Origin: Lachnospiraceae bacterium UBA1718 | GTDB taxonomy: Bacteria; Bacillota; Clostridia; Lachnospirales; Lachnospiraceae | DNA: 55,693 nt | Direction: 5' to 3' | Assembly: GCA_002317245.1 (NCBI GenBank) | Contig: DCIU01000150.1 | Location: forward strand, 246-55,938 | Translations under genes and position numbers: made by a program | Notes under the pieces: generated by a model | The model's database searches: none | What the model saw: the letters and a program-made list of their open reading frames with translations, nothing else | What the model was told of the DNA's origin: nothing | Shown here: one piece after another, positions 1 to 8,746 of the stretch | How positions within the stretch are numbered: the first letter of the stretch is position 1 | Layout of the letters: each line of letters begins with the position of its first letter

Positions 1-3
1 TTC

Positions 4-76
4 GCCGATGTGGCTCAATTGGCAGAGCAGCTGATTTGTAATCAGCAGGTTATCGGTTCGAGTCCGATCATCGGCT
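4..76 (+). tRNA. tRNA-Thr (TGT)
   Basis: A 73-nt cloverleaf. The 7-bp acceptor stem GCCGATG/CATCGGC is complete, the T-loop GGTTCGAGTCC is standard, and the anticodon loop sits in stem CTGAT/ATCAG with anticodon TGT. It is the first of five closely spaced tRNA genes; no promoter is visible because the window begins here. CCA is not encoded. Confidence 0.97.
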
Positions 77-110
77 TTGACAATATTATTGTCAGATATG
101 CACATTGTGC

Positions 111-184
111 GGACCTGTAGCTCAGTTGGTTAGAGCAACCGGCTCATAACCGGTCGGTCCTGGGTTCGAGTCCCCGCAGGTCCA
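111..184 (+). tRNA. tRNA with CAT anticodon (elongator Met or Ile2)
   Basis: A 74-nt cloverleaf with acceptor stem GGACCTG/CAGGTCC, discriminator A, and anticodon stem ACCGG/CCGGT around the loop CTCATAA, giving anticodon CAT. It lacks the CGCGGGG-type start of initiator tRNA. The sequence resembles Gram-positive CAT tRNAs annotated both as elongator Met and as Ile2, in which TilS modifies C34 to lysidine. Sequence reading alone does not separate the two. Confidence 0.93.
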
Positions 185-204
185 TATATTTTTAAAACGA
201 TTTA

Positions 205-278
205 GGCCCAGTGGCTCAGTTGGTTAGAGCGCCGCCCTGTCACGGCGGAGGTCACGGGTTCGAGTCCCGTCTGGGTCG
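205..278 (+). tRNA. tRNA-Asp (GTC)
   Basis: A 74-nt cloverleaf with acceptor stem GGCCCAG/CTGGGTC (one G-T pair), discriminator G as expected for Asp, and anticodon stem CCGCC/GGCGG around loop CTGTCAC, anticodon GTC. It lies within the tRNA cluster at 4-462. Confidence 0.97.
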
Positions 279-290
279 TTTATAAACCAA

Positions 291-363
291 GGGATCTTAG
301 CTCAGCTGGGAGAGCATCTGCCTTACAAGCAGAGGGTCACAGGTTCGAGCCCTGTAGGTCCCA
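291..363 (+). tRNA. tRNA-Val (TAC)
   Basis: A 73-nt cloverleaf with acceptor stem GGGATCT/AGGTCCC, discriminator A, and anticodon stem TCTGC/GCAGA around loop CTTACAA, anticodon TAC. Fourth member of the cluster. Confidence 0.97.
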
Positions 364-378
364 TTTATTAAATAATAC

Positions 379-462
379 GCTCCGGTGGCGGAATTGGCAG
401 ACGCATGGGACTTAAAATCCCACGGTGGTGACACCGTACCGGTTCAAGTCCGGTCCGGAGCA
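379..462 (+). tRNA. tRNA-Leu (TAA)
   Basis: An 84-nt class II tRNA with acceptor stem GCTCCGG/CCGGAGC, discriminator A, anticodon stem TGGGA/TCCCA around loop CTTAAAA (anticodon TAA), and the long variable arm GGTGGTGACACC. It ends the tRNA cluster and is followed directly by a terminator. Confidence 0.97.
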
Positions 463-469
463 TTTTTTT

Positions 470-498
470 AAGAGTTAAGAACGACTTAACTCTTTTTT
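470..498 (+). terminator. Terminator of the tRNA cluster
   Basis: Inverted repeat AGAGTTAAG / CTTAACTCT (471-479 with 484-492) followed by a run of six T. It lies 8 bases after tRNA-Leu and is a standard intrinsic terminator. Confidence 0.88.
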
Positions 499-519
499 AG
501 TATATCTAAGGGGAATACG

Positions 520-1197
520 ATGACATTAAAAGAGGCTATTATTGAGAGACACTCCGTAAGGGAATTTGAAGATAAGCCAATTCCTAAGGACATTGTTACT
601 GCTCTTAATAAGTGTATTGAAAAATGTAATGAGAAGGCGGGACTTAATATTCAGTTAGTTTTGAATGAGCCTAAGGCTTTTTCAGGCCCAAGAGCACATT
701 ATGGCCATTTCTCAGGCTGTAAGAATTATATTGCTCTTATAGGTAAGGACACCGCTGATTTTGAAGAACGTTGCGGATACTATGGAGAGTATTTAGTTCT
801 TAAGGCTCAGCAGCTTGGACTTAATACATGCTGGGTTGCGATTACATTTTCTAAGGTTAAGTCTGCTTTTAGAATCCGTGAGGGTGAAAAGCTGTGTATG
901 GTTATCGCTCTGGGTTATGGTATTACACCTGGTCTTCCTCATAAGTCTAAGCCTATTACTGATGTTATTAAGACTGATGGAAATATGCCTAACTGGTTTA
1001 GAGAGGGTGTTAGACTTGCGCTTCTTGCTCCAACTGCTTTGAATCAGCAAAAGTTTAAGATTGAGCTTAAGGGCAAAAAGGTATATATGACTGCAGGTAG
1101 AGGGCCTTGCGTTAAGACTGATCTTGGAATTGCCAGACTGCATTTTGAGATTGGTGCTGGCAAGGAGAATTTTACCTGGGGAAAAACTGAAAAATAG
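520..1197 (+). CDS. Nitroreductase family protein
   Basis: A 225-residue cytoplasmic protein of the FMN-dependent nitroreductase superfamily. The start has RHSVREF (residues 10-16), the usual R-x-S-x-R-x-F phosphate-binding motif, and the C-terminal part has APTALNQQ (about 170-177), seen in the two-repeat nitroreductases often called TM_nitroreductase. The expected activity is NAD(P)H-dependent reduction by bound FMN; the substrate cannot be read. An AGGGG site lies before the ATG. It ends 8 bases before the following EAL gene and may be cotranscribed with it, though nothing ties the two functionally. Confidence 0.9.
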   Translation: MTLKEAIIERHSVREFEDKPIPKDIVTALNKCIEKCNEKAGLNIQLVLNEPKAFSGPRAHYGHFSGCKNYIALIGKDTADFEERCGYYGEYLVLKAQQLGLNTCWVAITFSKVKSAFRIREGEKLCMVIALGYGITPGLPHKSKPITDVIKTDGNMPNWFREGVRLALLAPTALNQQKFKIELKGKKVYMTAGRGPCVKTDLGIARLHFEIGAGKENFTWGKTEK

Positions 1198-1205
1198 GAG
1201 GAAAC

Positions 1206-3149
1206 ATGGTAACCAACCTGCATTATGATGTGTGTACAATATTTGTGCTTATTATATTGCTTCTTGCGTTTAATATCCGCAAGCTTGTTATCGGCAGAAC
1301 TAATAATATATTCTGCTTTATGGTTGTATGCCTTCTAATGGGTACTATATTAGATATTGTTGGCGAATCATACGGTTATCTTATTCCAATTAATAGTTTT
1401 ACCAGCAGATTCAGGCCAATGGTTGATACCCTTTTTTTTCTGTTTAGAAATATTACTGTTCCGCTATTCGTCGCTTACATTGCATCGCTTCTTGGTGTAT
1501 ATAGCAGATATAAAAAGAATAAAGTTCTGGTATTCTTATGGGCAGTGCCATATTTGGTAATTGTTCTTCTGCTTATTCTCAATTTTTTCAATCACAAATT
1601 ATTCTATTACAATTATAAGATGGCCTACATGCATGGCCCGTGGCTTAAATACCTGTATGTAATTGCAGTATATTATTTTGCATTGGCAATGGCAGAATTG
1701 ATTGCTTCAAGGAAGATTATTGAACGCGAGAGATTCTATGAGCTGCTTCTTTTCATGCCATGCAATATGATTGCGGCACTGGTTCAGATGTATAGAAGTG
1801 AACTTCATATTGACTTATTTGCAACAGCTATAGTGCTTGTTATTATCTCCATTGGAGTGCAGAGGCCGGAAGTATATATTGATTACAGATCAGGAGTATA
1901 CAGCTACAGTGCATTCAATAACCAGATGAGAAAGATCTATGATCTTGGCGAACCAATGTCACTGCTCATCTTCAAATATGTAAACCATAAGAGTATTAAC
2001 AGTAGTGTGGGCTTTGATACATACACAGTACTAATTAGAAAACTGGCCCGTAAGATTGAGAGTGGTAAGGCGGCCCTTAAGAGTTCTTCCAATATTTACT
2101 TTATTGACAATGGAACCTTCATAATTAGTGGAGACTTTGACAAAGAGTCGAAAATCATTGAATTCGGTAGAGAAATCCTTGAATATGCCAAGAATCCTGT
2201 GGATCTCGGAAGTATGGAGGTTATGCTTGAGCCAATAGTATGCTATCTCAGGTTCCCAGTAGACATTAAGAACGTGGAGTCTTTAGTAAGCTTCATCACA
2301 GATATTGAGACTAAGGTTACCCATACAGAGGAACTAATTAATCTGTCAGAGGTCTCACTTACCAAAGATTTCAAGATGCGTAATGATATGGATGCCATTA
2401 TTAAACGCGGTATTGTGAAGAATGGATTCCAGATGTATTATCAGCCAATCTATTCGATTAAGGAGGAGAAGTTTACTTCAGCCGAAGCCTTAATCAGACT
2501 GATTGATGAAGAATATGGATTTGTTTCGCCAGCACTTTTCATACCAGCATCTGAGAAAAGTGGTGCAATTCACCAGATTGGTGATTTTGTATTTAAGGAT
2601 GTTTGCAGATTTATTGCCAGTGACGAGTATAAGGGCACTGGACTTAAATATATCGAAATCAATCTGTCGGTTGCCCAGTGTATTGAGACTGACCTTGTTA
2701 CTAAGTTCAATATGGCAATGATTCAGGCAGGAGTTGATGCTTCTCAGATTAATCTCGAGATTACTGAGACAGCTGCCGACTATGATCCTGAGGTAACAGA
2801 TAAGAATATTAATGCATTATCTGATATGGGATTCGCATTCTCGCTTGATGACTATGGAACAGGTTATTCTAATATCAAGCGAGTAGTGTCACTTCCTCTT
2901 GATATTGTTAAGTTAGATAAGACATTAGTAGACGAGATGGATGATCCACAGATGTGGATAGTAATTACCAATACGGTTACTCTTCTTAAGAATATGAACA
3001 AGAAGATTCTTGTAGAAGGTGTAGAAGACGAGAGGGCGCTCAAGAGATTTGCTGAGCTTGGATGTGATTACATCCAGGGATATTTCTTCTCTAAGCCACT
3101 TCCTGAGAAAGAATTTGTAAGCTTTATTAATGAGCATAATAATAAGTAA
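1206..3149 (+). CDS. Seven-helix membrane EAL-domain c-di-GMP phosphodiesterase
   Basis: A 647-residue protein with three parts. Residues 1 to about 215 hold roughly seven hydrophobic helices; residues 215-390 resemble a GGDEF domain that has lost its signature; residues about 395-647 are an EAL domain. The catalytic set is visible: E in SAEALIRL (about 426), N in EINLS, E in EITETA, the DD of LDDYGTG (about 548), K in VKLDK, E in VEGVE and Q in IQGYFF. It is therefore expected to hydrolyse c-di-GMP to pGpG at the membrane. AGGAGG precedes the ATG. The next gene is a paralogue 16 bases downstream. The helical part resembles the sensor of the kinase at 12690. Confidence 0.92.
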   Translation: MVTNLHYDVCTIFVLIILLLAFNIRKLVIGRTNNIFCFMVVCLLMGTILDIVGESYGYLIPINSFTSRFRPMVDTLFFLFRNITVPLFVAYIASLLGVYSRYKKNKVLVFLWAVPYLVIVLLLILNFFNHKLFYYNYKMAYMHGPWLKYLYVIAVYYFALAMAELIASRKIIERERFYELLLFMPCNMIAALVQMYRSELHIDLFATAIVLVIISIGVQRPEVYIDYRSGVYSYSAFNNQMRKIYDLGEPMSLLIFKYVNHKSINSSVGFDTYTVLIRKLARKIESGKAALKSSSNIYFIDNGTFIISGDFDKESKIIEFGREILEYAKNPVDLGSMEVMLEPIVCYLRFPVDIKNVESLVSFITDIETKVTHTEELINLSEVSLTKDFKMRNDMDAIIKRGIVKNGFQMYYQPIYSIKEEKFTSAEALIRLIDEEYGFVSPALFIPASEKSGAIHQIGDFVFKDVCRFIASDEYKGTGLKYIEINLSVAQCIETDLVTKFNMAMIQAGVDASQINLEITETAADYDPEVTDKNINALSDMGFAFSLDDYGTGYSNIKRVVSLPLDIVKLDKTLVDEMDDPQMWIVITNTVTLLKNMNKKILVEGVEDERALKRFAELGCDYIQGYFFSKPLPEKEFVSFINEHNNK

Positions 3150-3165
3150 CTTATAGGAGTATGTA

Positions 3166-5139
3166 ATGGCTAATATCATACATTATGATGTAGCGGCATC
3201 GATTATTTTCATAGTAATGATTATTAATATACATAAAGAACGCCACAAAGAGAGTCGAAGCAGTTCGATTCTTCTGCTTTTGCTGTATGTGGGTCTGTTT
3301 TCTTCGTTGTCTGATATGACTGCTGCCATATATACCAATGGAGTTGAAGCGACATACAGGAATCTGATGCTGGCATACTTTAGCAATTATGTGTATTTTA
3401 CTATGCATAATCTGCTGCTTCCGATATATGTGCTATTCATAATGGTTTCATTAGATATTTGGCATATATTCAAAGATAGATTCATGAATATCATCCTGTG
3501 GGCTTTCTTTGTTCTTCTTGACTTCTTCCTGCTGATAACCAATGTATTTACGCATAAGGTATTCTATATTGATAATAAAATGCATTATCAGCGAGGCTCA
3601 TACATAGTTGTATTCTATATTGTTGCAGCTCTCTACATAATTAATGGAACAATAATAATTATTAAGTATCGCTCTCTTATTAACAAAGCCAAGATGGGAG
3701 TTTTATTTGTATTATTCCCATTAATTATCGCATCCCTTATTGTTCAGTGGAGAATTGGTACTGCCCTGGTAGAGAACTTTGCTGTCGCAATTGGATTAAT
3801 GTTCTACGTAATAGTTATTCAGCGTAATGAGAACCCTGTTGATCCAGATACAGGTGCTCTTAAGTACTATCGTGCCTTAGAGAGAGCATACGCTGCTGCC
3901 AAGACAAAGAAGCCATTCTCAGTTGTATTCGTTAAGATTATCAATAGTAGTAGTATACAGGTATATCTGGGAAGAGAGAGGTTCTATCAGTATCTGAAGA
4001 TTCAGTCAAGACAGTTCGAAAGTATTGCAGGAACAATCGGCTATAAGGTCGACGTATATTATCTTGAGAATGGACTGTATGCACTGTTTATTGATGATAC
4101 TAACAGGGACAGGTCAATAGCATATGCCAACTTCATAAGCAGATACTTCGAGGACACACTGTCCATGGATCATCTCGAGATTAATTCTGAGGCCATACTG
4201 TGTGTTGCAAAATGTCCTGAAGATATTGATGAATATTCGACTATGGTCACATTGGCGACAACCTTCTATAAGACAATTGGCTCTTCTAGAAAGGTAATCA
4301 ATTATGCTGATTACAGAGAGAATAAGGACTTCAGAATTCGAAATGAATTAGATAATATCATTCGAAATGCACTTACTAACAATAAGTTTGAGATGTATTA
4401 TCAGCCGATTTATTCAATTGAGGAGAAGAGATATATTAGTGCAGAGGCACTGATTCGTCTTAAGGACGATAAGTATGGATATATACCACCAGATCTCTTC
4501 ATTCCTGTCGCTGAAGAGAGTGGAGCAATCCATGAGATAGGTGATTTCGTCTTAAGAGATGTATGCCGCTTCATATCCGATAATAATCTTGAAGCTCTGG
4601 GACTTAAGTATATAGAGCTTAATCTCTCTGCCTCACAGTGTATTGAGATTAATCTTATAGACAAAGTGACATCACTTTTGAAAGAATATAATCTCTCGGC
4701 AGATAAACTGCGAATGGAACTTACCGAGACAGCAGCGGATATTAACCCTGCAGTTGTAGGTAATAATGTCAAGAAGTTAAGTGAACTTGGCATTCAGTTC
4801 GCCCTGGATGATTATGGAACTGGATACTCAAATATCCGAAGAGTTACTTCACTTCCTTTCGTACAGGTTAAGCTTGATAAGAGCTTCGTTGAGGAGATTG
4901 ATAATCCGGTAATGTGGACTGTTATTAAGGATACGATCTCGATGTTCAAGGAGATGGGCAAGGAGGTACTCGTTGAGGGTATAGAGAATGAGACCGTTGC
5001 AAGGAAATTCTCTGAGCTTAAGACTGACCTGCTTCAGGGTTGCGAGCTTATGCAGGGATTCTATTTCTGCAGGCCTATGCCAGGTGATAAATTTGTAATG
5101 TATATGCACGAATGTGTTGAGAAGGGCATAAATAATTAA
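3166..5139 (+). CDS. Second seven-helix membrane EAL-domain phosphodiesterase (paralogue)
   Basis: A 657-residue paralogue of the preceding gene with the same order: about seven N-terminal helices, a degenerate GGDEF-like middle, and a C-terminal EAL domain. Catalytic residues are all visible: SAEALIRL, ELNLSASQ, ELTETA, LDDYGTG, VKLDK, VEGIE and LMQGFYF. The loop after TM3-4 carries FYIDNKMHYQRGSYI, matching FYYNYKMAYMHG in the neighbour. An insertion near the C terminus (DLLQGCELMQGF) distinguishes it. The stop TAA overlaps the ATG of the lipoprotein gene by one base (TAATG), so the two are translationally coupled. The sensed signal is unknown. Confidence 0.92.
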   Translation: MANIIHYDVAASIIFIVMIINIHKERHKESRSSSILLLLLYVGLFSSLSDMTAAIYTNGVEATYRNLMLAYFSNYVYFTMHNLLLPIYVLFIMVSLDIWHIFKDRFMNIILWAFFVLLDFFLLITNVFTHKVFYIDNKMHYQRGSYIVVFYIVAALYIINGTIIIIKYRSLINKAKMGVLFVLFPLIIASLIVQWRIGTALVENFAVAIGLMFYVIVIQRNENPVDPDTGALKYYRALERAYAAAKTKKPFSVVFVKIINSSSIQVYLGRERFYQYLKIQSRQFESIAGTIGYKVDVYYLENGLYALFIDDTNRDRSIAYANFISRYFEDTLSMDHLEINSEAILCVAKCPEDIDEYSTMVTLATTFYKTIGSSRKVINYADYRENKDFRIRNELDNIIRNALTNNKFEMYYQPIYSIEEKRYISAEALIRLKDDKYGYIPPDLFIPVAEESGAIHEIGDFVLRDVCRFISDNNLEALGLKYIELNLSASQCIEINLIDKVTSLLKEYNLSADKLRMELTETAADINPAVVGNNVKKLSELGIQFALDDYGTGYSNIRRVTSLPFVQVKLDKSFVEEIDNPVMWTVIKDTISMFKEMGKEVLVEGIENETVARKFSELKTDLLQGCELMQGFYFCRPMPGDKFVMYMHECVEKGINN

Positions 5140-6257
5140 TGAGAAATAAGTTATTAATTGCATTAGTAATTGCTTGTACATCATTCATAATGACAGGATG
5201 CTGCCTTGTACATGATTGGGCTGACGCTACATGTACGGCTCCTAGGACCTGTAAGGATTGTGGTAAGACTGATGGAAGTCCAATTGATCATGAATTCCTT
5301 GAAGCTACCTGTACTGAACCAAGGACTTGCAAGTACTGTGGTTACCAGGAGGGCGAGCCAATGGGACACATCTGGAGCAGGAGCACCTGCACCAGCCCAA
5401 GCACCTGTACAGTCTGTGGAGCCACTAATGGTGATGTATCAGAGCATACATGGATTGAGGCAACCTGCATTATGCCAAGGCACTGCTCCGTGTGCGGACT
5501 GACAGATGGCACAACAATTGGTCACCAGTGGGTAGCAGCTAATTATAATGAGCCAAGGACCTGCGCTGTATGTGGAGCGACAGAAGGATCTGCTCTTACA
5601 TCCTATGCTGAGGGGCCATTTACTAATATTAGCTACAACCTTACTAATGGCTCCAAGCAGAATTACAGCACAATAACTGGCGTTGATGACAGAATATCTA
5701 ATGGTACCGTTACAGTTGAGAGCTATACCAAGTATTCAGAGGACCCAACTCATCCATATAAGGAAGGCTATGAGTGGAGAGAAGTTAAGGTACGTTTCTC
5801 TATGGATAAGCCAAGCAGAGTAATGTGGGGATACACAGATATCTATCTTGGCCTTAATGAGTATGCCAAGACAGACTATATTACATATTCAGATGGAACA
5901 AGGGAAAAAGTTGAAGCGACTCAGAGCTTCCAGAGCGAAGTGATTATGCCATCGCCGACACCATCACCGACACCATCACCAACAGCAGAACCAACACCGA
6001 CGGCGGCACCGACCTCAAGTGCTTCATCACAGCCGGCTACGTCGCCAACACCTATTACTGCTCCACAGATTACACCTAGTCCAACGCCTACTCCGGTTCC
6101 AACACCAGAGTCAGAGCCAGACAAGTATATATCCTATGTCTCTCAGGCGGTTCAGGTACCAATCAGATATAAGGGGCTTATATTCTATGTATGTAATGCT
6201 GATTATGAATTGGATCACATTATAGACGACAGCTTCATTTATATGAAGATGGATTAA
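5139..6257 (+). CDS. Lipoprotein with five cysteine-rich 26-residue repeats and a Pro/Thr linker
   Basis: A 372-residue exported lipoprotein. The signal peptide ends in MTGC (lipid Cys about 21). Residues about 25-154 are five tandem repeats of 26 residues with the pattern HxWxxATCTxPRTCxxCGxTxG, each with a C-(5)-C-x-x-C arrangement that could bind zinc or form disulfides. The fifth repeat lacks the first Cys. A region of unknown fold (about 155-265) follows, then a Pro/Thr/Ser-rich stretch (about 270-325) typical of wall-spanning linkers, then a short C-terminal domain. Overlap with the upstream EAL gene and close spacing to the MBOAT gene place it in a surface-related operon. Specific function is unknown. 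Confidence 0.85.
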   Translation: MRNKLLIALVIACTSFIMTGCCLVHDWADATCTAPRTCKDCGKTDGSPIDHEFLEATCTEPRTCKYCGYQEGEPMGHIWSRSTCTSPSTCTVCGATNGDVSEHTWIEATCIMPRHCSVCGLTDGTTIGHQWVAANYNEPRTCAVCGATEGSALTSYAEGPFTNISYNLTNGSKQNYSTITGVDDRISNGTVTVESYTKYSEDPTHPYKEGYEWREVKVRFSMDKPSRVMWGYTDIYLGLNEYAKTDYITYSDGTREKVEATQSFQSEVIMPSPTPSPTPSPTAEPTPTAAPTSSASSQPATSPTPITAPQITPSPTPTPVPTPESEPDKYISYVSQAVQVPIRYKGLIFYVCNADYELDHIIDDSFIYMKMD

Positions 6258-6269
6258 CGGGAATTAATT

Positions 6270-7688
6270 ATGTTATTTCCAAGTGAAATATTCTTATTTG
6301 CATTCTTACCACTGGTTGTGGCAGTATACTATGCACTACTAAGAAAGAACGTGACACTTAAAAATATATGGCTTCTTGTTGCAAGCCTCATATTCTATGC
6401 CTGGGGTGAGCCAGTGTACGTATTCCTTATGATAGGAGTAATACTCTTTGACTACGCTGCAGGCTATGCACTGGGATATTGCAGCAGGGGAAATGAAACC
6501 ATCCGTAGGTGCATTTTGATTGTGACTATTATAGTCAATATATGCGTTTTAGGATGGTTTAAGTATGCCCACTTCATTTTTTCAGAGATTAACAGAGCCT
6601 TTGGCAGCAGTATAAGTATTGCTGAGAACGTTGTACTTCCAATAGGCATTTCATTCTTTACATTTCAGGCGATGAGCTATGTTTTCGATGTGTATCAGGG
6701 TACTGTTACCGCTACACGTAATCCGCTTAAGGTAGCTCTGTATGTATCCTTCTTCCCTCAGTTAATTGCAGGCCCTATAGTTCGCTACAATACTGTAGAA
6801 GAACAGATCGATCATAGAAGAGAGTCGCTGCCACTTTTCTCGGAGGGACTTGTAAGGTTCCTGAAGGGATTAGTGAAGAAGGTTATCATTGCCAACAACA
6901 TGGCTATAGTCGCAGATGCGGTCTGGGGACTTGTGATAGGGGACAGACTTGAAGCCTCCGTTGCCCTGGCATGGCTTGGCGCAATCTCATATTCACTACA
7001 GATATACTTCGACTTCTCAGGCTATTCAGATATGGCCATAGGTCTTGGCCGGATGTTCGGATTTGAATTCCAGGAGAACTTCAGACATCCTTATACTGCC
7101 GGTTCGCTTACAGGCTTCTGGCGTAGATGGCATATATCATTAACGGGCTGGTTCAGAGATTATGTCTTTATTCCCCTTGGCGGATCACGAGTGAGCCAGG
7201 GAAGACTGATATTCAATGTATTCATTATCTGGCTGTTAACAGGAATCTGGCATGGTGCTAACTGGACATTCCTTATATGGGGAATGCTGCACTTCTTAGT
7301 AATGGTAATTGAGAAGCTTCGTGGAATTGGCCCTGATAGAAAATCCTGGTGGGGACATATATATACACTAGTTATTGTCTGCATTGGATGGGTTATATTC
7401 AGGTCCGACAGCTTGACTGAAGCAGTCATATATATTAAGGGTATGTTCGGTGGAGGTAGTGGAGCAATTATTGATAAGTCAGTCTTCGCATTTTTACAGC
7501 AGAATGTAGTATATTATGTGCTTGCGCTAATTGGATGCTTCCCAACTCTTGATTATCTTGAGGAGAGATACAAGGATAAGCTTGCATGGAATGTGGCATA
7601 TGCGGTGGTGCTTGGCATAGCTGTTATAGTATCTATATCCTTTATCATAAATAATGCTTACAGTCCATTTATATACTTCAACTTCTAG
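6270..7688 (+). CDS. MBOAT family O-acyltransferase (AlgI/DltB-like)
   Basis: A 472-residue polytopic membrane protein of the MBOAT family. Diagnostic motifs are FPQLIAGPIVRY (about 160-172), DFSGYSDMAIGLGRMFG, FWRRWHISLTGWFRDYVFIPLGGSR (two blocks around 280-305) and the active-site region LTGIWHGANWTF, whose His (about 327) is the family catalytic residue. Such proteins move acyl groups, usually acetyl, across the membrane to a polysaccharide or teichoic acid. Its length fits AlgI. It starts 12 bases after the lipoprotein and is followed 7 bases later by an AlgX/AlgJ-like partner, the usual two-component arrangement. Confidence 0.94.
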   Translation: MLFPSEIFLFAFLPLVVAVYYALLRKNVTLKNIWLLVASLIFYAWGEPVYVFLMIGVILFDYAAGYALGYCSRGNETIRRCILIVTIIVNICVLGWFKYAHFIFSEINRAFGSSISIAENVVLPIGISFFTFQAMSYVFDVYQGTVTATRNPLKVALYVSFFPQLIAGPIVRYNTVEEQIDHRRESLPLFSEGLVRFLKGLVKKVIIANNMAIVADAVWGLVIGDRLEASVALAWLGAISYSLQIYFDFSGYSDMAIGLGRMFGFEFQENFRHPYTAGSLTGFWRRWHISLTGWFRDYVFIPLGGSRVSQGRLIFNVFIIWLLTGIWHGANWTFLIWGMLHFLVMVIEKLRGIGPDRKSWWGHIYTLVIVCIGWVIFRSDSLTEAVIYIKGMFGGGSGAIIDKSVFAFLQQNVVYYVLALIGCFPTLDYLEERYKDKLAWNVAYAVVLGIAVIVSISFIINNAYSPFIYFNF

Positions 7689-7695
7689 GTGTTGC

Positions 7696-8691
7696 ATGAC
7701 TAAAAAGAGAAACTTGATTATTGCCATCGGCTTCATGGCGGTCATTATTATTATTCCGCTCTTAAGCCTGGCTAAAATGGTGAAAAACAGAATACCGATA
7801 GATCAGTACACTGGGGCAATTGTTGGAAGATTCCAGATGATTAGGTTAAACACTGGCCTTACCAAGGCACTTACTGGTGGTACATATATGGAGTCCACCG
7901 AGGTGCTGCTGGGTAAGAATGACTGGCTCTTCTATAAGGTTACTACTGATGGCGAGCCCCTATACGATTACATGGGAATCAATCATTTTGATGAGGATGA
8001 ACTTAAGACAATAGTCAGTAATATGGCTAGCCTTGGAGACATGCTTGATAAGAAGGGTATTAAATATGCCATTCTTACGGTGCCTAATAAAGAACAGGTA
8101 TACAGCGAATATATGCCGGACACGGTGGCTAAGATTAATAATTCATCAAGACTTACTGAACTTAGTGACTATATCCAGAGTGAGTGTGGTGACATGATAG
8201 CTGGCAAGTATCCATACATAGATGTTACAGACACTATGCTTGTTAATAAGAATTCGTATCCGCTGTTCTACAAGACCGATACCCACTGGACTGAAGTAGG
8301 CTCATTTATGGCACTTCAGGAAGTGATGCGGGCATTGTATGGTACAAGTGAGAGCACCCCGGATGTTGTCTTCGACAGTAGTCCTGGATTCGTTGGCGAC
8401 CTATGCAAGATAAGTGGAACCACTGACAGATTCAGTGATGTTACATATACGCTTAGAGAAGATTCTGTAGATTCATCCCTTATGAGAGATGAGACGCTAT
8501 TTATCATTGGTGATTCCTTCGGTGACGCTATGATTCATACCGCCGAACATTATTATAAGAATGTCTACTGGGTCAGAACTAAGGACTATGAGAGCAGACT
8601 AATGGATGAGTATAATCCTGATGTGGTTATCTGGGAGTGTGTAGAGAGATATCTGCCAGATATGAGGGATTATTGTATACCAGAGCTATAA
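7696..8691 (+). CDS. AlgX/AlgJ-like SGNH (DHHW) protein, polysaccharide O-acetylation partner
   Basis: A 331-residue protein anchored by one N-terminal helix (about residues 7-28), with the rest outside. It contains DTHW (D195, H197) and GDSF (S274), the same order and spacing as the Asp-His and Ser triad of AlgX, so it is likely the extracytoplasmic acetyltransferase or esterase accepting acyl groups from the upstream MBOAT protein. I chose the ATG at 7696 because AGGTG precedes it; a longer reading from 7654 would overlap the MBOAT gene by 35 bases. No terminator follows. Confidence 0.88.
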   Translation: MTKKRNLIIAIGFMAVIIIIPLLSLAKMVKNRIPIDQYTGAIVGRFQMIRLNTGLTKALTGGTYMESTEVLLGKNDWLFYKVTTDGEPLYDYMGINHFDEDELKTIVSNMASLGDMLDKKGIKYAILTVPNKEQVYSEYMPDTVAKINNSSRLTELSDYIQSECGDMIAGKYPYIDVTDTMLVNKNSYPLFYKTDTHWTEVGSFMALQEVMRALYGTSESTPDVVFDSSPGFVGDLCKISGTTDRFSDVTYTLREDSVDSSLMRDETLFIIGDSFGDAMIHTAEHYYKNVYWVRTKDYESRLMDEYNPDVVIWECVERYLPDMRDYCIPEL

Positions 8692-8746
8692 TTCGAATAA
8701 TATTTTATTTTTGATATGACGCGACAGATTGCGGAAGGAGTAACTA

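Noticed and set aside
793..1239. Minus-strand frame over the nitroreductase
   Set aside because: It lies wholly within a clear plus-strand gene, has no start signal and no recognisable domain.
5921..6124. Gly/Val-rich minus-strand frame
   Set aside because: It is the reverse of the Pro/Thr-rich linker of the lipoprotein; low-complexity codons keep the opposite strand open.
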